The notes below the pieces were generated by a model, which was not told the DNA's origin, did no database searches, and saw only the letters and a list, made by a program, of their open reading frames with translations. Positions 5,205 through 5,763 of a stretch of DNA of 5,763 bases are shown in pieces; the first letter of the stretch is position 1; every line of letters starts with the position of its first letter. The stretch comes from Candidatus Peregrinibacteria bacterium. Its GTDB lineage: Bacteria > Patescibacteriota > Gracilibacteria > UBA1369 > LOWO2-01-FULL-3. The stretch lies in contig PXEC01000059.1 in the NCBI GenBank assembly GCA_003566255.1, positions 1 through 5,763 on the forward strand, read 5' to 3'. Both the position numbers and the translations under genes were made by a program.

Positions 5205-5763
5205 ATGAACACACAAACGATTTTTCAGACTTCAAATCCGTTTGGAAACGCTCAAATCAGTAGCCGAAACTCTTTTTACCCCAAAACACGTGATAACGGC
5301 GACAAACAAAACTCCGACCGGAGTAAAAAACTACACAACGAGTTTGTTCAGGTAGCACAAGACATCAATCTGATGAAAAAGAAATTGATGTCACTTTTGC
5401 TGGAGATCTACAAACAGGAAATTTACAAAAATCACGGATGCTCAACAATTTACGAATACGGATTCAAGTATGCCCGACTGTCTCGCGAGGTCGTTCAGAA
5501 AGCGTTGAGAACGATGAAGCATTTGGAAGATAAGCCGTTTTTGAGGAACGCGATTGAATGTGAGGGGATTCATAAAGTCGCGGTGGTAGCGACGATCGCG
5601 ACGAAGGAAACCGATGAGATTTTTGCAAAACACGTCCGAAACATGAGTAAACCGGCGCTTGTTGAACTGGCGAAGGAGATAAGGGAAAAGAAGAAAATGG
5701 AAGATATGGCGGAAAACGAAAACATGTTCGAGGTTGAAAACGCGGACGTGAAAGAGAACAGCG
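5205..5763 (+). CDS. HNH-endonuclease-type protein, N-terminal part (cut by window end)
   Basis: The frame is open to the window edge, 186 codons from ATG 5205 or 198 from ATG 5169, which follows a TAG directly; neither has a Shine-Dalgarno sequence. After a polar, probably disordered stretch (1-42 from ATG 5205), residues about 43-160 are helical. They read LLLEIYKQEIYKNHGCSTIYEYGFKYARLSREV in outline, then a long region ending in MSKPALVELAKEI. This follows the pattern of the domain that precedes the HNH nuclease in many bacterial HNH endonucleases (LL..L..ID...LY...G..SLF.Y....LGLSE.. then ..GKSK.E...LV..L). An acidic and Lys-rich linker begins at about 161. The nuclease domain itself would lie beyond the window, so activity cannot be judged; such proteins occur both as mobile-element nucleases and as solo genes. 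It stands alone on the plus strand after a long non-coding block, possibly driven from near 5160. The family call is by remembered pattern only. Confidence 0.6.
   Translation, partial: MNTQTIFQTSNPFGNAQISSRNSFYPKTRDNGDKQNSDRSKKLHNEFVQVAQDINLMKKKLMSLLLEIYKQEIYKNHGCSTIYEYGFKYARLSREVVQKALRTMKHLEDKPFLRNAIECEGIHKVAVVATIATKETDEIFAKHVRNMSKPALVELAKEIREKKKMEDMAENENMFEVENADVKENS

Overview
The window looks like part of a Candidate Phyla Radiation (Patescibacteria) genome, most plausibly a Peregrinibacteria-like lineage. This is inferred from gene style: an RNase J with a long lysine-rich N-terminal extension, a MurD with Walker A motif GTKGKGTT, small secreted SLH-domain proteins with cysteine pairs, an HNH-endonuclease-type N-terminal domain, and almost no Shine-Dalgarno sequences. 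MurD ends naturally at TGA, so the UGA=Gly code of Gracilibacteria/Absconditabacteria is not in use. No rRNA, tRNA or transposase is visible.

Layout. Positions 1-1597 (minus) encode RNase J. Positions 1664-3043 (plus) encode MurD. The two genes diverge from a 66-bp gap that contains a near-perfect palindrome able to act as an extended -10 element on both strands. Positions 3047-4463 (minus) hold two SLH-domain exported proteins in tandem, 10 bp apart, converging on murD. Positions 4464-5168 are a roughly 700-bp non-coding block. Its left part is GC-rich and pyrimidine-biased with a duplicated short-unit repeat, its middle part carries 36-bp direct repeats about 76 bp apart, and its right part has a hairpin just upstream of the last gene. 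From 5169 or 5205 to the window edge (plus) is the start of a protein resembling the N-terminal half of HNH endonucleases; it is cut by the window end.

The most striking observation is that two of the four minus/plus genes that can be judged are interrupted by an in-frame TAA, with recognisable protein continuing in the same frame beyond it. RNase J stops at 38-40, yet the next codons read KTIMIENGDVLL, the segment that normally follows in this family. The second SLH gene stops at 3302-3304, yet the same frame continues for 84 codons as a good third SLH repeat and ends at TAG 3047-3049, only 3 bp from the murD stop. Possible explanations are nonsense mutations, sequence or assembly errors, or UAA readthrough. 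A wholesale UAA reassignment is disfavoured because the upstream SLH gene seems to end properly at TAA (3789-3791).

Functionally the genes are ordinary housekeeping and envelope genes: RNA decay and maturation (RNase J), peptidoglycan precursor synthesis (MurD), and cell-surface proteins that may attach to the wall or S-layer through SLH repeats. I see no defence system or mobile cassette that can be supported beyond the partial HNH-type protein.
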